DNA of 64,000 nucleotides from Salidesulfovibrio brasiliensis JCM 12178 (GTDB taxonomy: Bacteria > Desulfobacterota > Desulfovibrionia > Desulfovibrionales > Desulfovibrionaceae). Positions 45,454-55,127 of the stretch are shown here, in pieces. The position numbers were made by a program, and so were the translations under genes. The notes under the pieces were generated by a model, which worked only from the letters and a program-made list of their open reading frames with translations, was not told where the DNA came from and searched no databases. Numbering within the stretch: the first letter of the stretch is position 1; each line of letters starts with the position of its first letter. Location of the stretch: assembly GCF_001311825.1 (NCBI RefSeq), contig NZ_BBCB01000001.1:124001-188000 (forward strand), read 5' to 3'.

Positions 45454-45469
45454 TCAGTCGATTCTGTTA

Positions 45470-48400
45470 TTACCAGCTTGTTTCACGCTGCTTGGCAAGT
45501 GCGGCTTCCTGCTCATCCCAGGAGGCAAAACCAGCGTGGCGCATGGCGTCTTCCACGGTATGCTCCCAGTCCCAGGCCGCGTAGATGACCGGCTTGTGGA
45601 ACATTGCCCGGAAGTTCTCCATCTCCTGACGGTAGAATTCTTCCTTGGGGGTCTCAATGTTGTCGCGAAGCTGTTCGCTGAAGCGGTCGTATTCGCCCTC
45701 GTACCACTCCATGAAGTCGTCGGCGGACTTGTAACGCTTGAGAATGTGGCTGTAGCCGTTCTCGTCAAGCAAGGTCTTGAGACGGTTCATGTGCTGCTCG
45801 GAAATCCACTTTCCGAGATTGCGGGGCGGGATGTTCTCGGCCTCGACCTTGGCCATGTCGATTTTGGTCTGCTGGTAGGTGTCGGGCACCACGGACGCGG
45901 AAACGATACCCGCAACAGCTACGAGGCCGCGCAGGATAACGCTGTTGGAAACGCCCTGTCCGCAGAAGCCGACCTTCTTTCCGTATTTTTGCCCGGCGAA
46001 GATGGTGGACAGAATGGCCCACACGACCGCCGGATCTTCTTCGTCATAGATGTGCTGCAGACGCGGGTTGTCGCGGTCCGTGGCCAGCACCATCTGGGTC
46101 ATGTCGTTGGAGCCGATGGAGAATCCGTCGACTTCCTTGAGGAACTCCTTGCAAAGCACGGCGTTGGCCGGAATCTCGGACATCAGGATGACCTTCAGAC
46201 CGTCTCGGCCCGATTCCAGATTGTGCACCTGCTTGAGATAGCGCTTCATGCTGCGCGCTTCTTCGAGGTTGCGGACAAACGGGAACATGATGTGCAGATT
46301 CTTGCCGCCAAACATGCCGCGAGCCAGCTTGAACGCTTCGAGTTCCCAGTCGTGAATGTTTCTGGAAACACCGCGGAAGCCGAGCATGGGGTTGTCCTCT
46401 TCGCCTTCGAAGAGCAAACCGCCCACGAGGTTGCGGTACTCGTTGGTCTTGAAGTCCGTGGTACGGTAAACGATATCCTTGCCGTAAAACGCCATGGCAA
46501 AGAGCGCGAGGCCCTGTGCAAGCGTCTGGATGTAGTTTTCCTTGCCTGTGCGGTAACCGCGGGACTCGAGCAGCTTGCGGATACGCTCCGGAAGCGTCTT
46601 GACTTCGTCCATCTCGGACTTGACGCCCATCTTGAGGGCGACCTCTCGGCGAAGCTGGGCAACCTTTTCAATGTAATCGGTTACTTCAGAGTCTTCCTTG
46701 ACCCGCTCGACGATGCGCTTCACATCATCGCGATGGTCATGCCAGGTCTGCCACGCTTCGGTATTGCGCTGATCCGGCTTGAGTTCCAGCAGGTCATGGT
46801 AGCCCATGATGACGGCTACGTGCGCTTCAAGGTCCACGGAGGTCTTGAGTACGTCCAGCCGCTCGGTGGCAAGTTCGATGTGCACATCCAGCTTCTTGTC
46901 CAGCTCGCGCAGCTTGCGGTGCAGCGCCAGCACCTCGTCGGTGCCGCGTGCGGCTTCCTGATCGGAAAGCGCGTCCATTTCACTGGTCAGGCCGGTGATG
47001 CGACCCACATATTCACGCAGCTTGAGCGGAAGCATGATCAGGCCGTCAGCCAGCTGCTCCTTCATGACCTTTGTCAGACGGGAGTCCATGTCTGCCAGCT
47101 TGGCACTGACCAGTTCGTCGAGAGCGTCGTTGTCATACGCTTCAAGCGCCATGGGGTGCACGCCGATATTGCCGAGCATGAACTCGGCGCGCAGCAGGCC
47201 GACCTCGAAGTCGGGGACGTTGCGCAGGCGGGACAGGAACAGGGCCTGTCCGACGTCGGCAAGAATCAACCCGACCTTGGTCTTGGTCTCGGGCAGAGCG
47301 CTGACGTCGATCTCCCCGCCGACTTCCTCAAGCGGGAGCAGGCCGCGATAGACCTTGCCGCTGGAGCCGTCGACAGTGACTTCCTGACCGTCAAGGGAGC
47401 GAAGCACTTCGAGACGCTGCAGGCCGATGATTGCCGGAATGCCGAGCTCACGCGAGGTGATCGCCGCGTGGCTGGTGTCGCCGCCAACGTCGGCCAGAAT
47501 GGCCGAGGCGATGCGCATGCCCGGAACCATGTCCGGGTCGGTGCGCTCGGCAGCGAGCACGTCGCCCTTGTTAACCTTGTTCAGCTCCAGAGCGGAACGC
47601 AGGTAGCGGACAAGTCCCTGCCCGGCACCGCGGGAAGCGCCGTTGCCTTCAAGGATGACTTCAGCGTCTTCCTTGGCTTTCTTGTCCACCTCAAGGCGGC
47701 GCATGAATATTTTGTTGGGATGCTCTTCAAATTCTTCGTTCCAACGGGTCTCGGGGCGGGCCTGAACAAACCACAGGCGATCCGAGGCATCAATGCAGAA
47801 CTCGGTGTCCATGATCATGCCGCCGTAGGCTTCCGAAATGTTTCGGACGCCGCGTGCGACTTCTTCGCCCTGAGCGATGGAAAGGGACCAGCGGAACACG
47901 TCATTGGCCGGAACCTTGACGCTGATGGTGCCGGAACCGTCTTCCTTGTAGACGATTTTCTTTTCCTTGCAGCCCATGTAGCGGACAACGACTTCCGTGC
48001 CGCCTTCGCGCTGGAATACGTAGAACTTGTCGGGAGTTACCATACCGCCGACAACCGCTTCACCGAGGCCGTAACTGGCGTCGATGGAGACAAGGTCGTT
48101 GCGGTCGGTTCCCCGGCAACCGGTGGCGGTGTCCGCGCTGAACGCGGTACCGGAAATGACCGGGTTGATCATGCGCATGATGCAGACGGAGAGGGAGGTG
48201 TGCTCGATTGCCCACTCCTTCTTGGCCTGCTCGGCAATGGAATCGTCGCCGGTGCGCTCTGCGGTCATGATGGCATCGAGAATGGCCTCGCGCCTGTACG
48301 TCATGGAACGGAGATTGTACGCCGAGGCGCAGTCCCAGTGGTATGCTTCGAGACAGGTGTCCTCGCCCACGATGTTGAGATAGGTGTCCTGAAGACCGGC

Positions 48401-49057
48401 AAAAGCCTTTTTGCGGCTGTCCTCCCCTGCTGCGGAGGAACGGACCGCGACCGGAACGTCATCCAGACCGGCTTCCTTGCATATGGAGATGTATGCGCTT
48501 CGTACTTCCTTTTGAACGTCTGCGGGCATTTCCACGGCGAGAATCGCGGTTTGCACGAGAACGGAGCGCTTGCGAAGCTGGTCGATCCCTTCCGGAGAAG
48601 TGGCGAAGCCTTCAACGACGTTGTTGATGAAGGTGCGCAACTTGATGGGGGTACCGGTATGGGTTTCGGTTGCTTGCCTGACCTTGGCACCGAGCTTGCG
48701 AACAAACTTCTGCAAGAACTCGGAATCCTGGTTGATTTCCTCGGAAGTCCAATCGACCGCGTTGTATTCCTTGTCCACGGTGGAGCGGACGAGGGAGGCA
48801 TGAACCTTGGTCTCGTCCAGTAGCTTGTGGAAGCCGATGGAAGATATGGCCCTGAACTCCGGCGCGCGAATGCCGGAAACCTGACTGATGATCGCCGTGT
48901 TGTAGTTCTTTCCGCCCACCAGCAACTCGGCATCTTCGCCGATCTTGACGATGTCGGCACCGGTGAGCACCATTTTTGCTTTCAATTTGTCCACTCCGGC
49001 CTCGGTCTTCTTCTTTTTGGCCGAGGCACCGGCCGCAGGCTTCTGGGTCTTCCCCAT
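45470..49057 (-). CDS. Phosphoenolpyruvate synthase-like PEP-utilising enzyme, enlarged
   Basis: Converts pyruvate and ATP to PEP, AMP and phosphate. Start at 49057 because GGGAGG lies 5 bp before that ATG; an ATG 18 bp upstream has none. Order: Lys-rich N-terminus, ATP-grasp domain with VAVRSSAAGEDS (~205-215) and RLWFVQARPETRW, phosphohistidine domain GGDTSHAAITSREL (His530), and a PEP-binding barrel with RTTDFKTNEY, ENPMLGFRG-like DNPMLGFRG and the catalytic-type GFCGQGVSN (Cys1032). At 1195 residues it exceeds E. coli PpsA (about 790): ~140 extra residues split the barrel (~650-790) and ~115 follow it. It sits beside pyruvate carboxylase. Confidence 0.88.
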   Translation of the reverse strand: MGKTQKPAAGASAKKKKTEAGVDKLKAKMVLTGADIVKIGEDAELLVGGKNYNTAIISQVSGIRAPEFRAISSIGFHKLLDETKVHASLVRSTVDKEYNAVDWTSEEINQDSEFLQKFVRKLGAKVRQATETHTGTPIKLRTFINNVVEGFATSPEGIDQLRKRSVLVQTAILAVEMPADVQKEVRSAYISICKEAGLDDVPVAVRSSAAGEDSRKKAFAGLQDTYLNIVGEDTCLEAYHWDCASAYNLRSMTYRREAILDAIMTAERTGDDSIAEQAKKEWAIEHTSLSVCIMRMINPVISGTAFSADTATGCRGTDRNDLVSIDASYGLGEAVVGGMVTPDKFYVFQREGGTEVVVRYMGCKEKKIVYKEDGSGTISVKVPANDVFRWSLSIAQGEEVARGVRNISEAYGGMIMDTEFCIDASDRLWFVQARPETRWNEEFEEHPNKIFMRRLEVDKKAKEDAEVILEGNGASRGAGQGLVRYLRSALELNKVNKGDVLAAERTDPDMVPGMRIASAILADVGGDTSHAAITSRELGIPAIIGLQRLEVLRSLDGQEVTVDGSSGKVYRGLLPLEEVGGEIDVSALPETKTKVGLILADVGQALFLSRLRNVPDFEVGLLRAEFMLGNIGVHPMALEAYDNDALDELVSAKLADMDSRLTKVMKEQLADGLIMLPLKLREYVGRITGLTSEMDALSDQEAARGTDEVLALHRKLRELDKKLDVHIELATERLDVLKTSVDLEAHVAVIMGYHDLLELKPDQRNTEAWQTWHDHRDDVKRIVERVKEDSEVTDYIEKVAQLRREVALKMGVKSEMDEVKTLPERIRKLLESRGYRTGKENYIQTLAQGLALFAMAFYGKDIVYRTTDFKTNEYRNLVGGLLFEGEEDNPMLGFRGVSRNIHDWELEAFKLARGMFGGKNLHIMFPFVRNLEEARSMKRYLKQVHNLESGRDGLKVILMSEIPANAVLCKEFLKEVDGFSIGSNDMTQMVLATDRDNPRLQHIYDEEDPAVVWAILSTIFAGQKYGKKVGFCGQGVSNSVILRGLVAVAGIVSASVVPDTYQQTKIDMAKVEAENIPPRNLGKWISEQHMNRLKTLLDENGYSHILKRYKSADDFMEWYEGEYDRFSEQLRDNIETPKEEFYRQEMENFRAMFHKPVIYAAWDWEHTVEDAMRHAGFASWDEQEAALAKQRETSW

Positions 49058-49239
49058 CTTTTCCTCCCGACTCATGTCCGAATGTCGGCTTCGGACAAGT
49101 CAAACCATGTATTAGAAGTGGTTACGAAACACACAATCAACTACACACCACAATTATGCCTACAGGCTGCGGGCGCGGTTCGTCAATATTTCCGCCGGGA
49201 AAATCACATTCCGCGCACGTTCCCGCAGCTTGATGGTAC

Positions 49240-52200
49240 CTATAATTTCTGTCCGCAGGACGGGCAGAACTTGCAGTTTGCCGCAGGGACAGCCTCCTTG
49301 CAGGTCGGGCACCGCTCAGCGGGCGGCCCGAGCTCCACAAGCAGCTCGCCCTCGACTACAGGGACCATCTTCTTGTCTTCCTCGAAGTTGGCCGCCTTGA
49401 GAACCCGCTGCACAACGCCGTCCACCGGCGCGTACACGGCCTTTTCCTGCTTCATGACAGAGATGTTGAAGATCTCCTCGCCAGCCTTGACCGAATCACC
49501 CGGCCGCACATGCATGACCCAGAGGTCGCCGTTGCACGGGGAACCCACGTGGTTCTCGTTGCCGGGGTTGGCCATTTCGATGGCGTCCTTGTCAGAGCCA
49601 ACCGGCTCGGCCACCTTGACCTGATGGCTGACGTTCTCGGAGTCCAGCATATATCGAACAAGGGACATGCCGTTCTCGTCCGGTTCGGGAATGTCGATGA
49701 TGCGCATCATATGCGGCTTCTTGCAGTCGCCCTGGAAGTGCAGCACCTCGCCCTTTTCCAGTCCCTCGAACCAGACATCAAGCGGCAGGTTGTTGATATT
49801 CCCGTACTTCTCGCAGAAGTCGATGGTCGTGATGGCATCGCCCGGATGGTTCAGGTACATCACGAATTCTTCCGGGGAAGGATGGCGTCCCAGCCGTTCC
49901 TGAAGCGTCGCTTCCTCGGCCTTGAGGTCCACATCCGGCAGCGTCGCCAGCGGGGACTCCTCGGTGCGCTTTGCGATGGCCTTTTCCCAGTTCTTGCCGA
50001 ACGCGGACTGGTATACCCAGTCTTCGGGGAAACCAAGCGGCAGCTTGCCGTATCTGCCGAGCAGCAGCTGGCGGAAGGCGTCGTTGGAATCGCGATACAG
50101 GTCCAGACGCGCATCGCGTTCGTGATCGGTAAGGTCCTCTTCCTTGCAGAGGTTGACGATGTCCAGAATGTTGAGCAAACGCCTGACCTCGACCTCTCCA
50201 CCGCGTTTGAAAGCGCCAGTGACGGCCAAGAACGCGGTATTCCACGTAATCTGCGAACCGGGCGTCACGTCGTGATACCGGACGATCTTACGGGTTCCTT
50301 CAAGGAATTTGAGCATGTACGGCAGGAGCTTGATGTACCCCTGCTTCATGGCCCCTTCCTGTGAGGAGGATGTCGCGCCACCGGGCATTCCGTGGCGGAC
50401 CACGTCATGGTCGATGCCCTGGAAGTACGGGGCCGTGTATTTATCGTAATAGGGCATGATCTGCTTGAGCACGAAGTTGCACGCCCTGATGGCATCCTTG
50501 TCGAGCGAGGTCTTGAGACCGATCTCGTCTTCGATGTAGCTGGCGGTGGAGAGCACTTCGCCCTGCCCGTACCAGCGCACGGAAGAACCGATGGCCACGT
50601 CCACGATGTGCGCTCCCGCATCGGCCGCGGCCCCGGTGCTGGGGACGAACAGGCCGTCGGTGTAGTGCCTGTGGGAGTGGATGACCAGCTCCGGATAGGC
50701 CTTGCGGATGCTGCCCACCAGCTCGCGCATGAAGCGCGGCGGGCACACACCGGCCATATCCTTGAGACCGAGGATGATCATCTTCTCGGCCTTCTTGGCG
50801 GAAACGCCCGCCACATCGGCGCACATGCGGATGATTTCTTCGGTCACGGTCAGATACCGCTCCACATTAAAGCCCTTGGCCCAGGAAAGGGAGATGGCGG
50901 GCTCGAAGATGGCGGTATCGGAATTGAGGGCCACCTCGGCAAAGGGACGCATGTTCTCGACATGGTTGAGGAAGTCGAAGCAACGGATCACATCGTAGTG
51001 TTCGTTGATCATTTCCCCGGTCAGGCGCATCACGTTCTTCGGTTGGGGCTTGTACCCGAGCACGTTGGTGGAACGTATGAGAATCTGCTTGAGGGTATCC
51101 GGCGCAAATTGGTTCCATTTGCGTGCTTCGGTGAACGGATAGGTCATGTTGGCGAGCATTGCCACGTGGAAGTGCGCGCCTCCACCGTTCTCAAGGGAGA
51201 AGAACCCGCACTTGTCGAGATACGGTCCCACCAGACGGTCCTCTGCCAGACGGAATCTGTTGCCGGAGTTGGACTGGGTGATGTCGCGAGTGGTGGTGTC
51301 CGTCATGTGGACGATGCCCTGCTCCCGGTCGCCGCGCAGCGTATCCAGAATGGTATCGCGCCGCATGCCACGCTTGATGGCCGACTCGAAACCGGTCACG
51401 GGCAGATCGGGGAGCACCGGATCGAATCTGCCGAGGCGCTTGTCTTCGCGACCCCGGTATTCGTCCAGACGCACATACGGATTGTAGCCCTTGGCCGAGA
51501 TCTCGGCCACAAGGCGGGAAAGCCGCAGCGAATCCGGTTCGCGGTCTGAGTAATCCATCAATTCCGTGCGGTTGTGGCGCACGAAGTTGGTGTCGTAATC
51601 GGCCTTGATGAAGTCCGGGTGGACCGTGATCTTGCGATGGAAGGGAATGGTCGTCTTGACGCCGCTGATCATGTACTCACGCAGCGCACGCTGGGTCAGC
51701 TTCACGACCTTGTTCCACGAACTGCCATACGTGATAAGTAGCGATGCGGCCGAATCGTAGTTGGACGGGAAACGGTAGCCGTCGCAGATGCAGGAGTCGA
51801 TTCGCACTCCCTGACCGCCCGGAGAAACGTACCGGGAGATGCGGCCCGCGTTGGGCGAGAAGTCCTTCTGCGGGTCTTCGCAGTTGATGCGGCACTGCAT
51901 GGCCCATTGATACGGAACGTTCTTCTCTTCGTTGAGGCGCAGCTCCGACCCGAAGGATACGGCGATCTGTTCCTCGACAAGGTCGATGCCGTAACGGCAT
52001 TCGGTGATGCCGTGCTCAACCTGAAGACGGGTGTTGACCTCGATCAGGTAAGGGGTGCCCTCCTGATCCACGAGAAACTCCACGGTGGCGAGCGAATGGT
52101 ACCCCACGGCGCTCACGAGCTTTCTGGAATATTCCTTCAGCGTTTCGCGCAGTTCAGGCGTGTAACGAGGCCACGGTGACGGAGTGATCTCCACCAGCTT

Positions 52201-52941
52201 CTGGTGATTTCGCTGCACGGAGCAGTCGCGTTCGTCAAAGGCGAACACGTTGCCGTACTGGTCGGCGATGACCTGAATTTCAATGTGCCGAATGGAAGTC
52301 AGCAGCTTCTCAACGTACAGGCGCGGGTTGCCAAAGGATGCCTGGGCAAGTGCGGAAGCCTTGGAGAACGCGCTTTCAAGCTGGGATTCCTCATAGACCT
52401 CGTAGATGCCGCGGCCACCGCCGCCGCCTTCGGCCTTGAGCATGATGGGGAATCCGATCTCCTTGGCCAGTTCGCGCGCCTCGGGGATGGACACGGCTCC
52501 TTCCGAACCGGGAACCACCGGGACGCCCACTTCCTGGGCAAGTTTTCTGACGGCAACCTTGTTGCCGAGGGTACGCATGGGCTCCTGTTCGGGGCCGATG
52601 AAAATGATGCCCGCTTCCTTGCAGCGTTTGGGAAAACTGTCGTCCTCGGCACCGAACCCCCAGCCGGGATGGATGGCGACGATGTCGCGCGCCTTGGCCT
52701 CGCGGATGATCCTGTCGAGGTCGAGATACGCGCGCGGGTCGGCCCCCAGCAGCATGAGTTCGTTGGCGCCGGACGTGGCCGGGGAAGTTTTGTCGACGTC
52801 GGTGGCTGTCATGACGGCCACTGCGTCGAACACTTCCGAAATGGAGCGGCAGATGCGTCGAGCCGGGATACCCCGGTTCGCGACAAGAATCCGCTTGCCC
52901 CTGACTTCTTCGAGTACCTGCTCAAAGGACTTGGGCTTCAT
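49240..52941 (-). CDS. pyc: Pyruvate carboxylase with C-terminal zinc ribbon
   Basis: Single-chain, biotin-dependent enzyme that makes oxaloacetate from pyruvate and bicarbonate, 1233 residues. Biotin carboxylase domain: KRILVANRGIPARRICRS, LKAEGGGGGRGIYEV, HIEIQVIADQYGN, ERDCSVQRNHQK. Carboxyltransferase domain ~545-830: TTTRDITQSN-type start and IHSHRHYTDGL. The biotinyl domain has ISVMKQEKAV with Lys1164; the usual MKM is MKQ here. A tail of five cysteines (CPTC 1211-1214, C1223, C1226, C1229) forms a zinc-ribbon-like end absent from textbook enzymes. BirA lies directly upstream. Confidence 0.95.
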   Translation of the reverse strand: MKPKSFEQVLEEVRGKRILVANRGIPARRICRSISEVFDAVAVMTATDVDKTSPATSGANELMLLGADPRAYLDLDRIIREAKARDIVAIHPGWGFGAEDDSFPKRCKEAGIIFIGPEQEPMRTLGNKVAVRKLAQEVGVPVVPGSEGAVSIPEARELAKEIGFPIMLKAEGGGGGRGIYEVYEESQLESAFSKASALAQASFGNPRLYVEKLLTSIRHIEIQVIADQYGNVFAFDERDCSVQRNHQKLVEITPSPWPRYTPELRETLKEYSRKLVSAVGYHSLATVEFLVDQEGTPYLIEVNTRLQVEHGITECRYGIDLVEEQIAVSFGSELRLNEEKNVPYQWAMQCRINCEDPQKDFSPNAGRISRYVSPGGQGVRIDSCICDGYRFPSNYDSAASLLITYGSSWNKVVKLTQRALREYMISGVKTTIPFHRKITVHPDFIKADYDTNFVRHNRTELMDYSDREPDSLRLSRLVAEISAKGYNPYVRLDEYRGREDKRLGRFDPVLPDLPVTGFESAIKRGMRRDTILDTLRGDREQGIVHMTDTTTRDITQSNSGNRFRLAEDRLVGPYLDKCGFFSLENGGGAHFHVAMLANMTYPFTEARKWNQFAPDTLKQILIRSTNVLGYKPQPKNVMRLTGEMINEHYDVIRCFDFLNHVENMRPFAEVALNSDTAIFEPAISLSWAKGFNVERYLTVTEEIIRMCADVAGVSAKKAEKMIILGLKDMAGVCPPRFMRELVGSIRKAYPELVIHSHRHYTDGLFVPSTGAAADAGAHIVDVAIGSSVRWYGQGEVLSTASYIEDEIGLKTSLDKDAIRACNFVLKQIMPYYDKYTAPYFQGIDHDVVRHGMPGGATSSSQEGAMKQGYIKLLPYMLKFLEGTRKIVRYHDVTPGSQITWNTAFLAVTGAFKRGGEVEVRRLLNILDIVNLCKEEDLTDHERDARLDLYRDSNDAFRQLLLGRYGKLPLGFPEDWVYQSAFGKNWEKAIAKRTEESPLATLPDVDLKAEEATLQERLGRHPSPEEFVMYLNHPGDAITTIDFCEKYGNINNLPLDVWFEGLEKGEVLHFQGDCKKPHMMRIIDIPEPDENGMSLVRYMLDSENVSHQVKVAEPVGSDKDAIEMANPGNENHVGSPCNGDLWVMHVRPGDSVKAGEEIFNISVMKQEKAVYAPVDGVVQRVLKAANFEEDKKMVPVVEGELLVELGPPAERCPTCKEAVPAANCKFCPSCGQKL

Positions 52942-53018
52942 TGCTTGTCTACTCTCCTTCCTGAGACCGTATGCGCCCGGCTTACCCGGACTTTCCGCTC
53001 TTTGGAATCGGCGGCGGA

Positions 53019-53921
53019 CTACACCGGCACGATGGACCCGGAACGAACGACGGACTCCACGCCGTCCCGGACCACGATCAACCCGCCATCATCACTCAAG
53101 CCGCTCAGGCGGCCTTCCGTGGCGGGTTCTCCCCCATCCCTGACGAGCACATTGCGGCCCACCCAGGCAAGACGACTCTCTACGAGCGAGAGGAACTCTT
53201 GAGGGGAAAAATCGCAGATCAGTCGTGCATATATATTTTTGGCCTGATTTTCAAGGTTTGACCAAAGGTTCGGCACCGAATGGACAGGCCCGTCAAAGGC
53301 CAGTTTCCCGGCAGGACAGGCGGCGTCCCGTCGCATGGCGTCGTCGCCGGGGCTGTGTACCAGATTCATGCCGATACCGCCGAGCGTGGCGCCGAATCGA
53401 TCTTCCATCAGCATCCCCGCTACCTTGCGCCCATTCTGCAGCAAGTCGTTGGGCCACTTGAGTTGCAGGTTCGCTCCCAAGGATGACGCAGCCTCCATGA
53501 AACACCAACCGAAAACAATGGAAACAAGGCCCACGTCCACGGCTTCCCAGCCTCCGGAAAGCTCCGGCCAGCAGAGCGTGGCATAAAGGTTCCCGGCCGG
53601 AGACGCCCATAGCCTGCGAAGTTGCCCGCGTCCGGAGTTTTGCGACAGGGCAAGCACACTGCCCCACTCGGGAAGCAATCCACGCCGCACCAACTCTGCG
53701 GCCACATCCATGGTGGATGTGCATTCGCCACAGATGAAGATCGGAGACGAGACCGCCCCATCGAATCGAAGGAATGTGAGGTCTTCATGCTCTAGCAGCG
53801 TACCGTCGACAAAGTCAGAAAACGTCCGCCAGTTCTCAGGCAGACTCTGCATTTCTACTGGAAATGGTTTTGCGACCTTATCCAACCCTTTGGAAAAGAG
53901 GTAAATTCCTTCTGGAAGCAT
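53019..53921 (-). CDS. birA: Biotin-[acetyl-CoA/pyruvate carboxylase] ligase
   Basis: Transfers biotinyl-AMP to the lysine of biotin-dependent enzymes. The 300-residue product shows the biotin site ECTSTMDVA, the adenylate loop NSGRGQLRRLW, KWPNDLL and GIGMNL. No N-terminal helix-turn-helix is seen; the first ~90 residues are non-homologous to the DNA-binding domain of E. coli BirA, so it is probably not a repressor. ATG at 53921 is preferred over a TTG at 53948. It is upstream of pyc (77-bp gap), whose product is the obvious substrate. Confidence 0.92.
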   Translation of the reverse strand: MLPEGIYLFSKGLDKVAKPFPVEMQSLPENWRTFSDFVDGTLLEHEDLTFLRFDGAVSSPIFICGECTSTMDVAAELVRRGLLPEWGSVLALSQNSGRGQLRRLWASPAGNLYATLCWPELSGGWEAVDVGLVSIVFGWCFMEAASSLGANLQLKWPNDLLQNGRKVAGMLMEDRFGATLGGIGMNLVHSPGDDAMRRDAACPAGKLAFDGPVHSVPNLWSNLENQAKNIYARLICDFSPQEFLSLVESRLAWVGRNVLVRDGGEPATEGRLSGLSDDGGLIVVRDGVESVVRSGSIVPV

Positions 53922-53947
53922 GAAAATCTTTCTGCTAGTGTTCCGCA

Positions 53948-55054
53948 ATGCGTATCTACTTGGCTGGCGGTGCCGTCAGAGACCTTCTACTCGGCAGAAC
54001 GGCTACCGACAAGGATTATCTTGTATTCGGGGCTGAACCGGATGAATTCATGAGAACTTTCCCCAAGGCTCGCCGAGTGGGAAAGTCTTTTTCCGTGTTC
54101 ATACTTGAAGGCTCCGAATTCGTGTTTCCGCGCGGCGAAACGCTGGAATCCGACCTTTTGCACCGCGATTTAACGATAAACGCAATGCTGCTCGGTCCAG
54201 ACGGTGAACTCATCTGCCATAAAAACGCCCTTCAGGACCTGCAAAACAAAGTTCTGCGACCGGCTTCCGAGGAAAGCTTGCTGGAGGACCCGTTGCGCAC
54301 GATTCGCGCCGCACGGTTTTCGGCGACCTTTCCAGAGTTTACCGTGCTGCCTGAGCTTATCGATGCGATGCGGGAAACCGCTCAACGCGGCCTTTTGGAC
54401 GATCTGCCCAATGACCGGATCGCCAGAGAGGTCATCAAGGCCCTTGGCTCTTCACGGCCGGGAAACTTTCTGCGCACTCTTGCAAGCGCCGGGTGCCTCT
54501 CTCCATGGTTCACCGAGTTCGAGGGAGCCGACGAGACTCCTGCCGGACCGCCTAAGCACCACGACTCGAGCGTTCTTGAGCACACCTGCCGGATCATGGA
54601 CGCCTGTGCCGGAGACGAGCTGACCGTCTGGATGGCGCTCTGCCATGACCTCGGGAAGACCGTGACGCCCAAAGAGGAGCTGCCCCGACACATTGCCCAT
54701 GAAAAACGCGGCGAACCACTGGCAGAAAAGCTCGCTCTCCGTCTCAAGATGCCCAATCGCTACGTCTTGGCAGGCACGATCGCCTCACGCCAGCACATGA
54801 ACGCTGCGAGATACGGAGACATGAAGCCCGGCAGCCGCGTCACCCTGCTCGAAAAGGCACGCAAGGGCCGCTGCCTTCGTGAACTCTTCGAGCTGGCAAA
54901 GGCCGATCACGGCGTGGATTTCCGTGAAATGGCCCAAAAAGAATGTGCGGCAATCCAAAGCGTTCGGCTGCCACCGGAAGCCCAGAACCTTGGCGAGGAG
55001 TCTGGCAAGCGCCTTCATCAACTAAGAGCCGAAAAAATCATGCGGGAGCTTTGA
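53948..55054 (+). CDS. Class II tRNA nucleotidyltransferase (CCA-type) with HD domain
   Basis: The 368-residue product has YLAGGAVRDLLLGRTATDKDYLV (catalytic Asp-X-Asp in TDKDY), SDLLHRDLTINAMLL, LEDPLRTIRAARF, and an HD domain with SVLEHTCRIMD and LCHDLGKTVTP. Enzymes of this class add CCA or part of it to tRNA 3' ends; the HD part can act as phosphohydrolase. It is divergent from birA with the two starts only 26 bp apart. The large DHH-CBS-nucleotidyltransferase at 23731 is a second enzyme of the class. Confidence 0.93.
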   Translation: MRIYLAGGAVRDLLLGRTATDKDYLVFGAEPDEFMRTFPKARRVGKSFSVFILEGSEFVFPRGETLESDLLHRDLTINAMLLGPDGELICHKNALQDLQNKVLRPASEESLLEDPLRTIRAARFSATFPEFTVLPELIDAMRETAQRGLLDDLPNDRIAREVIKALGSSRPGNFLRTLASAGCLSPWFTEFEGADETPAGPPKHHDSSVLEHTCRIMDACAGDELTVWMALCHDLGKTVTPKEELPRHIAHEKRGEPLAEKLALRLKMPNRYVLAGTIASRQHMNAARYGDMKPGSRVTLLEKARKGRCLRELFELAKADHGVDFREMAQKECAAIQSVRLPPEAQNLGEESGKRLHQLRAEKIMREL

Positions 55055-55127
55055 CACGTTTCGCCTGCGCAGGTAATCTGTAAAGAATCCGTGAGCTCTC
55101 GACAGACGCCAACCCAAGGGGAATAGC

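Noticed and set aside
45332-48823. Plus-strand open frame of about 1160 codons opposite the PEP synthase
   Set aside because: Mirror frame of a GC-rich gene without motifs; it also crosses the terminator at 45424-45453.
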